A DNA stretch of 64,000 nucleotides from Yoonia sp. (GTDB lineage: Bacteria; Pseudomonadota; Alphaproteobacteria; Rhodobacterales; Rhodobacteraceae), in contig JAGSGF010000010.1 in NCBI GenBank assembly GCA_023955335.1, forward strand, positions 1-64,000. The letters run 5' to 3'. Positions 53,976-63,981 of this stretch are shown here, one piece after another. Below the pieces are notes generated by a model. It did no database searches. It saw only the letters and a program-made list of their open reading frames with translations, and was not told the DNA's origin. How positions within the stretch are numbered: the first letter of the stretch is position 1; the number at the start of each line of letters is the position of its first letter. Both the position numbers and the translations under genes were made by a program.

Positions 53976-56900
53976 CTACCGCCGCATCGCCAATCCAAAC
54001 ACCGCATATAGCGCGATTAGCAGCGCAGCTGTTGCGCCCAAAAACACGCCGGCTACGCCAAGCAATCCGGTTGCGCCAGCGACCGTGATCAACGGCGCAC
54101 CGGTCACAACCTGTGCCCCGATTGTCGCCACAAACAGCCCTGCGATGCAAAGCGCGCCCAACCCAGACGCATAGCCCACCAAACCAGACCTACGCAGCCG
54201 CGATATCGCACGCCGCGCGGCCTTGGTCTGCTTGGTCACATCAGCTTGCATCGCCATCAGCGCAGGCACCATCATCAGCACCAGCACCATGCCAAACGCC
54301 AACCCATACACCAGCGTAATCACCGTCGGTTTGAGGAATTGTGCTTGGCTCGACCCTTCGTACAGCAGCGGCGCAAGGCCAAGCACTGTGGTTAATGTCG
54401 TCAACATCACAGGGCGCAATCGATCCGCAGTTCCGTCGATAATCGCAGGGATCAGGCCCCGTTCCTCTGCGTATTCATCAATCGTTGTCACCAGAACGAT
54501 GGAATCGTTGATAATGATCCCCACCATTCCAATCAGCCCAACAACCGTGAAAATGCTCAGCGGCACATCCCACAGGTGATGCCCATAGATCGTCCCGACA
54601 AGCCCGAATGGAATGATCGCCATAACAACCAAGGGCCGGGTCCAGCTAGAGAAAATCCAAGCCAGCGTCAGGAAAATCCCGATCAAGCAAAGGATCAATC
54701 CATCACGCGCATCGTTCAGGAAATTACTCGACTGCTCAGCCAGCCCCGACATCGTGGTTTGCACACCATGCGTGGCCTCAATGCTGGGTAAAATCACGGT
54801 TTCGATCTGTTCCATCACATCGGCGGCGCGGGCCGGGTCGTCTTCAGACACGGACCCAGTAACCGAAATCAACTGCACACCGTTTTCCCGTCGGATCGTG
54901 GAAAACCCAATGCGCTGCTCAACGGACACAATATCGGCCAACGGCACATATACACCCGATGGCGACCGCATCTGACTACGCTCAAGGAAATCAGCGGTCA
55001 GTTCCCCGCTTGGCAGTTCCACCCGAATGGTCGCGGACCGTGGACCTTCTGGATATGTCGCAGCCTCGATCCCGCCAAGGCGGTTGCGCAATGTGCGGCC
55101 AAGGTCAGCGATGGTAAAGCCCAAGGCCTGCCCTTGCGGCGTCAACTGCAAGATCAGCTCTTCTTTGTCATAGGCAAGGTTGTCTTCGACGGCAGACACT
55201 TCGGGAAATTGGCTGACCTGTTCTTTCAGGTCCTCTGCTGCGGCCTTAAGCGTCTCGGACGCGGCACCTGTGATCTGGACATCAAGCGCATCGCCCCCAG
55301 GCCCACTGCCCCAACGCCGAAAGCTGACGGTTTCAACAAGCGGCTGCGCCGACACACGTTCCTGCAATTCGCCCACAAACGCAAAGCTGGAATAGTCGCG
55401 CAAATCCGCATCGATCAATTCAACCGAAATAGCACCGAGCTGATAAGATTCCTTTGTATCGGCCCCGGCGATCCCGCGTCCTGCATTTCCGCCGATTTCC
55501 GCCATGACAAAACTCAGTGGATTCAAGCCGTAACGGTCCTCGTATTCCGTACCCAAGGCCTCTGTCGCGCGCTGCATTTCGCGCATCATCGCGATGCTGT
55601 CTTCGCGATTGGCCGTGGACACCATAGCAAAGTTACCGGTGATCGACCCTTGTTCAGGAGAGTTAAAAAACCGCCATGTCACATCGCCGTTAATGAACAA
55701 CGTGATCTGACTGGCCAGCACAAGGAAGATACCCGCAATCACCGGATATCGCGCCCAGATAACGGCCGCAGTGAAGGGGCGGAACAGCGTATCGCGCACC
55801 CATTCAAAGCCACGGTTCACGAACCGGCTCGGCGCGTCGTACCAATGATCTTTGCCAGCGTGGGCCACCGCATGCGCCATATGACGCGGCAGGATCAGAA
55901 AACATTCAACCAGACTGGCCGCCAGCACAACGATCACCGTAAACGGAATATCCGCAATAAGGCTGCCAAAACGCCCCCCGATTGCGACCAGTCCAAAAAA
56001 CGCGATGATCGTGGTCAGCGTGGCGGAAAACACAGGGCTGAACATGCGTCGGGCCGCATTTTCGGCGGCGGTTACAGGATCTTCGCCCAAAACGCGAAAG
56101 CGGTAGTCGGCGTGCTCGCCCACCACAATGGCATCATCCACCACGATCCCCAGCGTGATGATCAGCGCAAAAAGCGAGATCATGTTGATCGTCAGCCCCG
56201 CTAAATACATCAAGCCAATAGCCGCCATCATCGCCACAGGAATCCCCGCCGCGACCCAAAGTGCGGTGCGCGCATTCAGGAACAAAAACAGCAACCCCGT
56301 AACCAAGGCCAAGCCCGTGAGCCCGTTTTTCAACAAGATGTTCAAACGGCCCGTGATCGCCTCTGCGCGTGTGCGGATCAGATCAACGGCGACCCCTTCG
56401 GGCAGCGTCAATTCTAACGCATCAGCCACCTCTTGCACGCGGTTTTGAAGGTCAATCGCATCGCCCTTATCCGACCGGTCCACGCGGATCGAAATCGCAG
56501 AGTTGCCGCCAACAAAATAGGCGCGATCACGGTCAACACCGCCTTCAGAAATACGGGCAACGTCGCCGATGGTCAGAACGGAATTGTCGTCATTTGTCCG
56601 CAAGGAAATGCCTGCAATCTCATCCGCGCTCCGCTTGGGTGATCCGGTCCGCACCCGCGACGTGCCGGCAACATCACCAGCGGGATCGGCGTCTGCCTCG
56701 GCGGCAATCGCATCCGCGATCTGGGCGAGCGTGACATCAAATTCGATCAACGAAAGCGACGGCACCTCGACCAGGGTTTCACCCGCCGCAATCCCGCGTA
56801 CAGTCGTCTGGGTGACGCCAGCCGCGAACAATTGAATGATCATCTCGTCGGCAAAGCGGGCCAATTGATCCACACCCACAGGGCCAGTGATCACGACATC

Positions 56901-57332
56901 CGTCACGCGGTCAAACCAACGGCCTCGCCTAACAACGGGGTCTTCGGCATCAGAAGGCAGGTTGCGCACGCCATCGATTGCTTGCTGCACATCATCCGTG
57001 GCGCGGGCCATGTCCCAATCCGGTTCAAATTCCAGCCGGATATTTGCGCGGCCTTCGGTCGAGGTTGCGGTGCTTTCCAACACGCCACCAATCGCCAGCA
57101 ATGTGGGTTCAACCACTTGCACAATGGCGCGGTCCACATCCTCCGCACCGGCCCCGTCCCAAGCAACGGACACGCTAACGTTGTCGATAATAATATCGGG
57201 AAAAAACTGCGCGCGCATGCGCGGGAACGATGCAATGCCCGCTGCGATCAACACGACCAGCAACAGGTTCGCCGCCGTTTTGTGACGGACGAAATATGAT
57301 AAGATGCCCGAAGCTCCGGCTATTTCACGCAT
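53976..57332 (-). CDS. RND-family efflux permease
   Basis: An 1118-residue inner-membrane proton-driven efflux pump of the AcrB/MdtB superfamily. One N-terminal helix (FVRHKTAANLLLVVLIAAG) precedes a large periplasmic domain, then helix blocks (about 330-480), a second periplasmic domain and a final helix block (about 850-1000). The VVVGEHADYRF segment carries proton-relay-type acidic residues, and GIIINDSIVLVTTIDEYAEE is the usual repeat. Longer than AcrB by a C-terminal tail with two extra helices (about 1040-1110). The adaptor gene lies just upstream with a 15-base gap; no outer-membrane channel gene is nearby. Confidence 0.92.
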   Translation of the reverse strand: MREIAGASGILSYFVRHKTAANLLLVVLIAAGIASFPRMRAQFFPDIIIDNVSVSVAWDGAGAEDVDRAIVQVVEPTLLAIGGVLESTATSTEGRANIRLEFEPDWDMARATDDVQQAIDGVRNLPSDAEDPVVRRGRWFDRVTDVVITGPVGVDQLARFADEMIIQLFAAGVTQTTVRGIAAGETLVEVPSLSLIEFDVTLAQIADAIAAEADADPAGDVAGTSRVRTGSPKRSADEIAGISLRTNDDNSVLTIGDVARISEGGVDRDRAYFVGGNSAISIRVDRSDKGDAIDLQNRVQEVADALELTLPEGVAVDLIRTRAEAITGRLNILLKNGLTGLALVTGLLFLFLNARTALWVAAGIPVAMMAAIGLMYLAGLTINMISLFALIITLGIVVDDAIVVGEHADYRFRVLGEDPVTAAENAARRMFSPVFSATLTTIIAFFGLVAIGGRFGSLIADIPFTVIVVLAASLVECFLILPRHMAHAVAHAGKDHWYDAPSRFVNRGFEWVRDTLFRPFTAAVIWARYPVIAGIFLVLASQITLFINGDVTWRFFNSPEQGSITGNFAMVSTANREDSIAMMREMQRATEALGTEYEDRYGLNPLSFVMAEIGGNAGRGIAGADTKESYQLGAISVELIDADLRDYSSFAFVGELQERVSAQPLVETVSFRRWGSGPGGDALDVQITGAASETLKAAAEDLKEQVSQFPEVSAVEDNLAYDKEELILQLTPQGQALGFTIADLGRTLRNRLGGIEAATYPEGPRSATIRVELPSGELTADFLERSQMRSPSGVYVPLADIVSVEQRIGFSTIRRENGVQLISVTGSVSEDDPARAADVMEQIETVILPSIEATHGVQTTMSGLAEQSSNFLNDARDGLILCLIGIFLTLAWIFSSWTRPLVVMAIIPFGLVGTIYGHHLWDVPLSIFTVVGLIGMVGIIINDSIVLVTTIDEYAEERGLIPAIIDGTADRLRPVMLTTLTTVLGLAPLLYEGSSQAQFLKPTVITLVYGLAFGMVLVLMMVPALMAMQADVTKQTKAARRAISRLRRSGLVGYASGLGALCIAGLFVATIGAQVVTGAPLITVAGATGLLGVAGVFLGATAALLIALYAVFGLAMRR

Positions 57333-57347
57333 GATCTATCCCCCCGT

Positions 57348-58799
57348 TTAACCTTCCAGCCGCGCAAGCAAAGCTGCGGGTACTTCGTCTTCTTTCAACT
57401 GGTCCAAGATACGCTGCTTGGCAGCCGCAGGAATGCGGGAGTTACCCTCTATTCGTGCAATCAGTTCGGCGCGCTTTTCAGCGGTGAGGACGACCATTTC
57501 AGGGGCCTCTTGCACGATCGCGCCATCAGCAGACCGGCGCAGCGGCTTGACCTTAATCCCCGCCCCAAGGATCGGTGAGCGTTGCGCCACGACCTCTGAT
57601 CCATTTAGACCACGCGCGCGAATGATGACGTTATCGCCTTGGCGGCGCAGGACCTGCACGTCGATTTCTTCCAGCCGGTCACCTTCGCCGATGACCAGTA
57701 CGGTATTGCCCGCAGCCACGGCGGTGGACGGCAATAGCGCCACGCGATCCAACGGCGGTTCAATCACTGTCAACGTCGCGAAATCACCGGGGCGGAACCC
57801 GCGTGGCGCATCAAGCGTGGCGAAAATCAACCGGCCAGACTGGCCTTCGGCGACTGATGCGCTTTCCCGGCTGATCGTTGCTTTGGTGGTTAAATCGACG
57901 CCTTGCACATCCAACGCAACCTGCACATCCGCGAGAATCAAACGCCCATCGGCATCCAACAAACGGGCGTATTGGGCAGTGGACACACGAAACGCGACCT
58001 CAAGGTCAGTCGGGTCAATCAGACGGGCCAACAATTCGTTGGCAGAAACGCGCCCCCCTTCGACCAAGGTCACATCCGCCAAGGTGCCGTCAAATCCGGC
58101 CACGATATTTACGTCGGCAAGGGTGCGTTTCGCCTCTGCCAAATTGATCTGCATGCGGGTTTGACCTGTGGTTGCCTGATCAACGCGGGCCTCTGCATTT
58201 GCGATAGATTGACGGCGGGACAATATGGCTTGATTGGCGGCAGACACCGCCAGTTCGGCGGCTTCCACGCTGGCAGTCGTGCCAACACCGCGTAGTTGCA
58301 GATCGACCTGACGTGCAAGGGCGGCATCGCGCAAACGGGCCTGTTCAGCGGCGGCATCCAGCTCGTCATTGGCCAACAGCAATGCCCGCTGCGCATCGCG
58401 CAATTCGGCCTGCGCATCTTGGACATCAGCACCGACACGGTCCAACGCGGATTGCGCATCTGTCGGGTCAACGCGCAGCAACACCTCACCTGCTTGCACC
58501 GATCCGCCATCACGGAAATTTGGCGATACTTCGACCACGCGCCCACCGGCAGAGGGGCGAATGTCAAGCGTGCGGGTCGCACGGACTTCACCAAAAACAC
58601 GCAGTTCAGGGATGACCTGACCGACCTGCACGGTCACGGCATTCACGATCTGAACCGTTTCGCGTTGCGGCCTACTGCGCGGCTCTTCATTCATCTGGGC
58701 TTGAACGGCATCATAAACCATCGCGCCAGCCACGCCGAATAACGCAAGCGTTGCCGCCAGTAAAAACAGCCCAACCAAGCTCCGCCGCAAAAACCGCAT
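57348..58799 (-). CDS. RND efflux periplasmic adaptor (membrane fusion protein)
   Basis: A 483-residue adaptor with an N-terminal membrane anchor (about 9-30), a biotinyl/lipoyl-like segment (GEVRATRTLDIRPSAGGRVV), a long alpha-hairpin (about 115-230, alternating Ala/Glu/Arg heptads such as DAQAELRDAQRALLLANDEL) and the barrel domain (FRVSTAQYARLLDADG; PSTAVAAGNTVLVIG). It links the RND permease to an outer-membrane channel. First gene of the two-gene pump operon. Substrate unknown. Confidence 0.9.
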   Translation of the reverse strand: MRFLRRSLVGLFLLAATLALFGVAGAMVYDAVQAQMNEEPRSRPQRETVQIVNAVTVQVGQVIPELRVFGEVRATRTLDIRPSAGGRVVEVSPNFRDGGSVQAGEVLLRVDPTDAQSALDRVGADVQDAQAELRDAQRALLLANDELDAAAEQARLRDAALARQVDLQLRGVGTTASVEAAELAVSAANQAILSRRQSIANAEARVDQATTGQTRMQINLAEAKRTLADVNIVAGFDGTLADVTLVEGGRVSANELLARLIDPTDLEVAFRVSTAQYARLLDADGRLILADVQVALDVQGVDLTTKATISRESASVAEGQSGRLIFATLDAPRGFRPGDFATLTVIEPPLDRVALLPSTAVAAGNTVLVIGEGDRLEEIDVQVLRRQGDNVIIRARGLNGSEVVAQRSPILGAGIKVKPLRRSADGAIVQEAPEMVVLTAEKRAELIARIEGNSRIPAAAKQRILDQLKEDEVPAALLARLEG

Positions 58800-58895
58800 G
58801 TTTAACTCCTATTTCCGCAACTAGACATTAAACCTAGGGCAAGTTTTACATTTGCCCATACTGGTACGATTGAACAGCAGGTTTCCGGCGAAAAA

Positions 58896-61310
58896 TTAGG
58901 ATCGCACGTTTTTGTTATCGGGATCATAGGGACCGTTGGGAATGATACGCGCAGGGACCAGCGTACCCAGAACGTCAATTTGCAGCGGCCCATCAAGGCC
59001 CACATCTACAAACGCATAAGCCAGATTCAATCCGACACGGTGGCCCCAGTCACCCGATGTGACCGTGCCAACAACCCGCCCGTCTTGCATGACTGACGCG
59101 CCGCCATGCGCTGGTGCAGCTGTGCTGTCCAACACCAGTGACACCCGTTGTTTCCTTGGGCCATCAGCCATCCGTTGTGCCAATGCGGCTTTGCCAACAA
59201 AGTCACCCTTTTCCATATGAACAAAACGATCGACGCCGGTCTCAATGGGGTCGAACTCAGTGATCAGGTCAGCCTTCCAGTGCAGGTACCCTTTTTCCAT
59301 CCGCATGGACTCGATGGCAGACGCGCCAAACAAGTGGTCGACGCCCGCCTCGCGCAGCGCCAGATAAGCCGCATAAAGCGACGCATTGGGCACATGGATT
59401 TCATACGCCAGCGCGCCCGAAAAACTGACCGACATGACGGTCGCGGGGGCATAACCGATGAAACATTCACGAACCGATAACCAAGGGAACGCAGCCTTTG
59501 ACCAATCCGCGCGACTGACCTTTGACAACATGTCGCGTGCCTTTGGTCCCGCTAAAACAAGGATTGTCTGATCGTTCGTCAGTGATTTTATCTGCACGTC
59601 GTTATCGCCAATGTGCGATGTCAGCCAGTCCATATCGTGCAATTCGGCCGCTGCCGCCGAGCCGTACCAGATCCGGTCTGGTCCACGGTCAGACGCCGGA
59701 ATATTCGCAATCGTCGCCTCTGCTTTGATCATCCCATGATCGTTCAGCAGATACGCAAGGCCGACACGCCCAATGCTGCGCTGTAAACGGCCACAGATCA
59801 TGCGATCAAGGAAGCTTTGCGCATCTGCACCGGTGATCTCAAATCGGTTGAAGCCATTCACCTCGGCCAGTGCCACATCCGTTTGCACGGCAGCGACATC
59901 GGCGGCAACGCGGTCAAAGCTTTCGTCGAACCCAAACCCATGGGTCACGTGAAAATCAGGGAACGGCTTAATGTAGTCCATCCGTTCCCAACCGTTCACA
60001 ACTGTGAACTGCGCACCTTCAGCGGCAAGGATAGCCGTAAGCGGCGTTGTCTTGGCATTGCGCCCAACAGGGCGATGTTCATTGGGAAAATGGAACCGGA
60101 ATTCGTTTTGGTAATCCTCGATCGCCTTCAGCGCGGTCAGTTCTACATTTGTATGCGGCCCGAACCGACGCGGATCGATGCACCATGTGTCATAACACGC
60201 CTCGCCGTGCACGATCTGTTGGGCAAGCAGCCAGCCGTGACCACCACCTTCACCCAAGCCAGCGCGCAGACCGATGATGCAAAAAGCATTGCGCTTACCC
60301 GGGATTGGACCGACCAAAGGCGCGCCGTCAATGGTATAGGTAATCGGCCCATTCACGACGTTCTTGATGCCGACCTCTTCGAGCGCAGGCATACGGGCAA
60401 ATGCACCTTCGAGTACATCCGTGATCCGGTCCAGATCGTCAGGACACAGCGCGTTGGTGAAATGCGGATCAATCCCGTCCATGCCCCATGTTTTGCAATC
60501 TTGTTCATAGAATCCAATCAACAGGCCATTCTTTTCCTGACGGCAGTAATAGTCACTAATCGGGCAGCGCAAGAGCGGCATCCGGTGACCCGCTTCAACA
60601 ATACCTTTGATGTCTTCGGTCACAAAATACTGATGCTCCATCGACGCAACGGGATGGTGCACGCCCATCATCGCGCCCACTTCGTTGACGCGGTAACCGC
60701 AGGCGTTGACCACGACCTCGCAATCGATGTCGCCCTTGTCGGTGTGCACCGTCCACGTGTCATCCTTGTGCTGGGTCAGGCCAGTGACGGGCGTGTTGCG
60801 GTAGACCTCGGCCCCTGCCTTGCGGGCACGCCGTGCAAGCGCCTGACACAAGGACGCCGGATCGATATCGCCGTCATTGCCATCCCAAAGACCGCCCAGC
60901 AAATTGTCGGTAGAAATCAGCGGATGACGACGCGCGCATTCGGCTGCATCAATCACTTCAAATTCCACACCCATGCCACGGGCCATGGACGCAAAGTGGC
61001 GATAACCATCCATCTGCGCCGCGGTATTGGCGAGTCGAATGCCGCCGTCGCCGTGGTTATAGCTGACCGGATAATCAGCATCGTCGCGCAGATCTTTATA
61101 CAGGTTGATCGAATGGGTCTTTAGGCCGACCATCGTCTGGTTCATGCCAAAGTTGGTGACTTGCGCCGCCGAATGCCATGTGGTGCCTGACGTCAGCTCG
61201 TCTCGTTCAACCAGCACAACATCGGTCCAGCCTTCCTGCGTCAGATGGTACAACGTCGCACATCCGGCGATCCCGCCGCCGATCACAACGGCACGTGTTT
61301 GGGTCTTCAT
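58896..61310 (-). CDS. DMGDH-like flavoprotein with GcvT domain
   Basis: An 804-residue protein of the dimethylglycine/sarcosine dehydrogenase type. FAD fold at about 7-23 (AVVIGGGIAGCATLYHL), then SGTTWHSA, where the His is the covalent FAD ligand in characterised DMGDH. The C-terminal half (about 420-800) is a GcvT folate domain (LDRMICGRLQRSIGRVG; FSGALAYEIHVPNAS). It would oxidise an N-methyl group and transfer it to THF. Substrate could be dimethylglycine, sarcosine or another N-methylated amine. A LysR gene and a divergent MttB-family gene lie next to it. Confidence 0.85.
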   Translation of the reverse strand: MKTQTRAVVIGGGIAGCATLYHLTQEGWTDVVLVERDELTSGTTWHSAAQVTNFGMNQTMVGLKTHSINLYKDLRDDADYPVSYNHGDGGIRLANTAAQMDGYRHFASMARGMGVEFEVIDAAECARRHPLISTDNLLGGLWDGNDGDIDPASLCQALARRARKAGAEVYRNTPVTGLTQHKDDTWTVHTDKGDIDCEVVVNACGYRVNEVGAMMGVHHPVASMEHQYFVTEDIKGIVEAGHRMPLLRCPISDYYCRQEKNGLLIGFYEQDCKTWGMDGIDPHFTNALCPDDLDRITDVLEGAFARMPALEEVGIKNVVNGPITYTIDGAPLVGPIPGKRNAFCIIGLRAGLGEGGGHGWLLAQQIVHGEACYDTWCIDPRRFGPHTNVELTALKAIEDYQNEFRFHFPNEHRPVGRNAKTTPLTAILAAEGAQFTVVNGWERMDYIKPFPDFHVTHGFGFDESFDRVAADVAAVQTDVALAEVNGFNRFEITGADAQSFLDRMICGRLQRSIGRVGLAYLLNDHGMIKAEATIANIPASDRGPDRIWYGSAAAAELHDMDWLTSHIGDNDVQIKSLTNDQTILVLAGPKARDMLSKVSRADWSKAAFPWLSVRECFIGYAPATVMSVSFSGALAYEIHVPNASLYAAYLALREAGVDHLFGASAIESMRMEKGYLHWKADLITEFDPIETGVDRFVHMEKGDFVGKAALAQRMADGPRKQRVSLVLDSTAAPAHGGASVMQDGRVVGTVTSGDWGHRVGLNLAYAFVDVGLDGPLQIDVLGTLVPARIIPNGPYDPDNKNVRS

Positions 61311-61400
61311 GGCGCAGCCTCCTATTCGGGATCACTGCAGCAGAATGCGGGCACTGAGGCAATCACGCGATGCATTCAACATGACTGTAAAATGATTGTT

Positions 61401-62354
61401 TCAGTTTTCCTGAATGATCGCCATCTCGTTGCCAAGAAACCCGAGACGGGCCGCGGCGTCTGGCAAAATTCGCGCTGCGATACAGGTCCGCAAGTCACCT
61501 GCGATGATCGTGGGCAAATCACCCAAGGCACCCGCACGCGCATGCAGTTCCAGTCGACGCGAAAACCGGGGAATCGGCAATGGCTGCGCATGAACCAAGT
61601 CACGCGCCAGCGGGGTTCCAAGATAGGCCAACGCAGTTGTAATAGCCCAGCCGCCCAGCTCTGCTGTCATCGCAAATAGTGCTTGGTTGGTTGAAAACGC
61701 AAAGCCACGCGCAGGCACAGGGCCAGTGCGCCGCAACTGGGCCTCGATCTGCCGACCAATCGGCAGCGCGAGTTCATACCGGATCATCGGGCGATCCGTC
61801 AGGTCGGCAACTGCGCCCTTTGCTGTCACAAGAATAAACGGATCACGCAAAATTGGATGACGTTCAACCCAATCGACCTTAGCCACTGTATCTACTGCGA
61901 GCGTCATATCCACTGCGCGGGAACTCAGCGCATCGTGGTTTTCGTGGCTTGCCCCACTGGTCAGCGACAAGGCCGCCTTCGGAAACCGGTCCGCCAATTT
62001 GAGCAACCAAGGCGCGGTCACCGTGGCGTCCAATTCTTCAATCGAGGCAAAGCGCAAGTTCAATGGCGGCGCTTGGTCAGCCAACACTAACCGCGCTTTG
62101 GCTGCACCCACATTGTCCAATAACGCCTTTGCAGGGTCTAAAAATAGCGCTCCTGCGCGGGTCAGGCGAAACTGCCGCGCAGACCGTTCAATAAGACGTG
62201 TACCCAACGCGGCCTCTAGGCTGGTGAGCTGTTGCGACACCGCCGACGGGCTGGTGCCCAATCGGTGCGCCGCGCGCGTGACCGACTGCGCCTCGACCGC
62301 AGCAACAAAATTTTGCACAGCGCGGAACGTAAAAGGGGGGTCATTCTTATCCAT
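61401..62354 (-). CDS. LysR-family transcriptional regulator
   Basis: A 317-residue regulator. The N-terminal winged helix-turn-helix spans about 8-67 (SVTRAAHRLGTSPSAVSQQL then EAALGTRLIERS), and the rest is a periplasmic-binding-protein-like effector domain. It lies on the same strand upstream of the DMGDH-like gene (90-base gap) and divergent from the MttB-family gene (79-base gap), so it probably controls both. Ligand unknown. Confidence 0.9.
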   Translation of the reverse strand: MDKNDPPFTFRAVQNFVAAVEAQSVTRAAHRLGTSPSAVSQQLTSLEAALGTRLIERSARQFRLTRAGALFLDPAKALLDNVGAAKARLVLADQAPPLNLRFASIEELDATVTAPWLLKLADRFPKAALSLTSGASHENHDALSSRAVDMTLAVDTVAKVDWVERHPILRDPFILVTAKGAVADLTDRPMIRYELALPIGRQIEAQLRRTGPVPARGFAFSTNQALFAMTAELGGWAITTALAYLGTPLARDLVHAQPLPIPRFSRRLELHARAGALGDLPTIIAGDLRTCIAARILPDAAARLGFLGNEMAIIQEN

Positions 62355-62433
62355 ATGAGAATCGATAATTCAGTTTTAGCGAATAAGCCCGCATTTTCTT
62401 GCCAGACAGCACCGCGCCCTAGACAGTATCCCC

Positions 62434-63951
62434 ATGCCAGACACACCCAAAAGATCAGGCGGCCGCCGCGCCCGCGTTGCGCAACGCGCAGCACCTCCAA
62501 CCGTTAATCCGGCACCCGCCGGTCAAATTGGCGGGCAATATCGACCGCTATCTGAAGCGGACATGCAAAATATCTATGCCACCGCGCTGCGGCTTTTGGG
62601 CGAGCTTGGGATGGGCGAAGTGCCTGACAGGCTTTGGGATGATTTCATTGCGGCAGGTGCAGTTGACCTTGGACGGGCGCGCATTGGCCTGCCAAATGCG
62701 CTTGTTGAAGACATCATCGACAAGGCCGCGAAGACCTTTCCCTTACATGGCCGTGACCCGAGCAGAACCATCGAAGTGGGCGTGAACAGGGTCTATTTCG
62801 GGACTGGAGGTGCGGCGGTCAATACGCTTGATCTGGACAGCGGATTGTACCGCCCGTCCACCTTGCAAGACCTGCACAACTTTACGCGCCTGCAAGATAC
62901 GCTTGATAACGTTTCGTGGTTTACCCGCTGCTGTATCGCGACTGATGTCCCTGACATTATCGACCTCGATGTAAACACTGCCTATGCGCTGATAAAGAAC
63001 ACGACAAAGCCCGTGGCCACCGCGTTTACCGTTGCCGATACCGTCGATCCCATCGTGCATCTGTTCGACATCGCCGCAGGTGGTGCGGGCAAATTCGCCA
63101 AGCGTCCATTTGTGAAAACCCATATCAGCCCCGTCATTTCGCCAATGCGATTTGGCGAAGACGCTGTTGATGTTGTCTACAAGTGTATTGAACACAACAT
63201 TCCAATGTCGTGCATCACCGCCGCCCAAGCAGGGGCCACCGCGCCCGCAACAATGGCGGGGTTCCTTGCGCAGTCGCTGGCCGAAACGCTTGCCAGTCTT
63301 GTGATGGTCAACGTCATATCACCCCATTTCCCGATGGTGTTTTCCAACTGGCCGCTTGTGATTGATCTGCGCAGCGGCGCATTCGCGGGCGGCGGCGGGG
63401 AAACGACCCTGCTGAATGCGGCATCGGCGCAATTGTCCAACTGGCTTGGCCTGCCATCCGGTGTGGCCGCTTCTATGACTGACGCCAAAGCGATTGACGC
63501 GCAATATGGGGTGGAAAAGGGGATGACATCGCTTGCGGCAGCGCTTGCGGGTGGCAACCTGATCTACGAAAGTTCTGGCATGACTGCCGCGTTGCTGGGC
63601 GTCAGTTTCGAGGCCTTTATCCTTGATAACGAGATGCACGCCATGACCTATCGCACGCTGCGCGGGGTGGAGGTGACCGACGAAAATCTGGGGTTTGACG
63701 CCATCGTCGCATCTGTGCTGGGTGACGGACATTTCCTTGGGTCCGACCATACACTGGCCGCAATGGAACGTGATTATCACTATCCCGAAATGGCCGACCG
63801 CGCGCAGCCGCGCACATGGGCAGAGGCGGGGTCGTTGACCGCGTGGGACCGGGCGAATGTGAAAGCAAAAGAGGTGCTGTCGACGCATCATCCGCAGTAT
63901 TTGAGCGATGATCAGGACAGACAAATCAGGGATGCATTTAACATCCTGTAA
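62434..63951 (+). CDS. Trimethylamine methyltransferase (MttB) family protein, non-pyrrolysine
   Basis: A 505-residue MttB-superfamily protein. Family blocks include GTGGAAVNTLDLDSGLYRPS, SWFTRCCIATDVPD, PVISPMRFGEDAVDVVYKC and ESSGMTAALLGVSFEAFILD. The reading frame has no internal TAG, so it belongs to the non-pyrrolysine group whose known members demethylate betaine or related quaternary amines using a corrinoid protein. No corrinoid protein or activator gene is within the window, so methyl acceptor is open. The first 40 residues are basic and proline/alanine-rich, probably disordered. Divergent from LysR. Confidence 0.85.
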   Translation: MPDTPKRSGGRRARVAQRAAPPTVNPAPAGQIGGQYRPLSEADMQNIYATALRLLGELGMGEVPDRLWDDFIAAGAVDLGRARIGLPNALVEDIIDKAAKTFPLHGRDPSRTIEVGVNRVYFGTGGAAVNTLDLDSGLYRPSTLQDLHNFTRLQDTLDNVSWFTRCCIATDVPDIIDLDVNTAYALIKNTTKPVATAFTVADTVDPIVHLFDIAAGGAGKFAKRPFVKTHISPVISPMRFGEDAVDVVYKCIEHNIPMSCITAAQAGATAPATMAGFLAQSLAETLASLVMVNVISPHFPMVFSNWPLVIDLRSGAFAGGGGETTLLNAASAQLSNWLGLPSGVAASMTDAKAIDAQYGVEKGMTSLAAALAGGNLIYESSGMTAALLGVSFEAFILDNEMHAMTYRTLRGVEVTDENLGFDAIVASVLGDGHFLGSDHTLAAMERDYHYPEMADRAQPRTWAEAGSLTAWDRANVKAKEVLSTHHPQYLSDDQDRQIRDAFNIL

Positions 63952-63955
63952 AAGT

Positions 63956-63981
63956 CGGGCGGCGAACCAAAGCGCCGCCCG
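63956..63981 (+). terminator. Terminator-like hairpin after the MttB-family gene
   Basis: CGGGCGGCG, eight-base loop, CGCCGCCCG, then AAATGTTTT. A perfect 9-bp GC stem five bases after the stop codon; T-tract is offset, so it may act bidirectionally with a gene beyond the window. Confidence 0.7.

Noticed and set aside
55134-56204. 356-residue frame opposite the RND permease
   Set aside because: Antisense shadow; Arg/His-rich with no family resemblance.
59817-61124. 435-residue frame opposite the DMGDH-like gene
   Set aside because: Antisense shadow caused by codon bias at third positions; composition unlike a real protein.
62434-63951. Pyrrolysine-containing MttB
   Set aside because: The reading frame is full length without an in-frame TAG, so no amber readthrough is needed.
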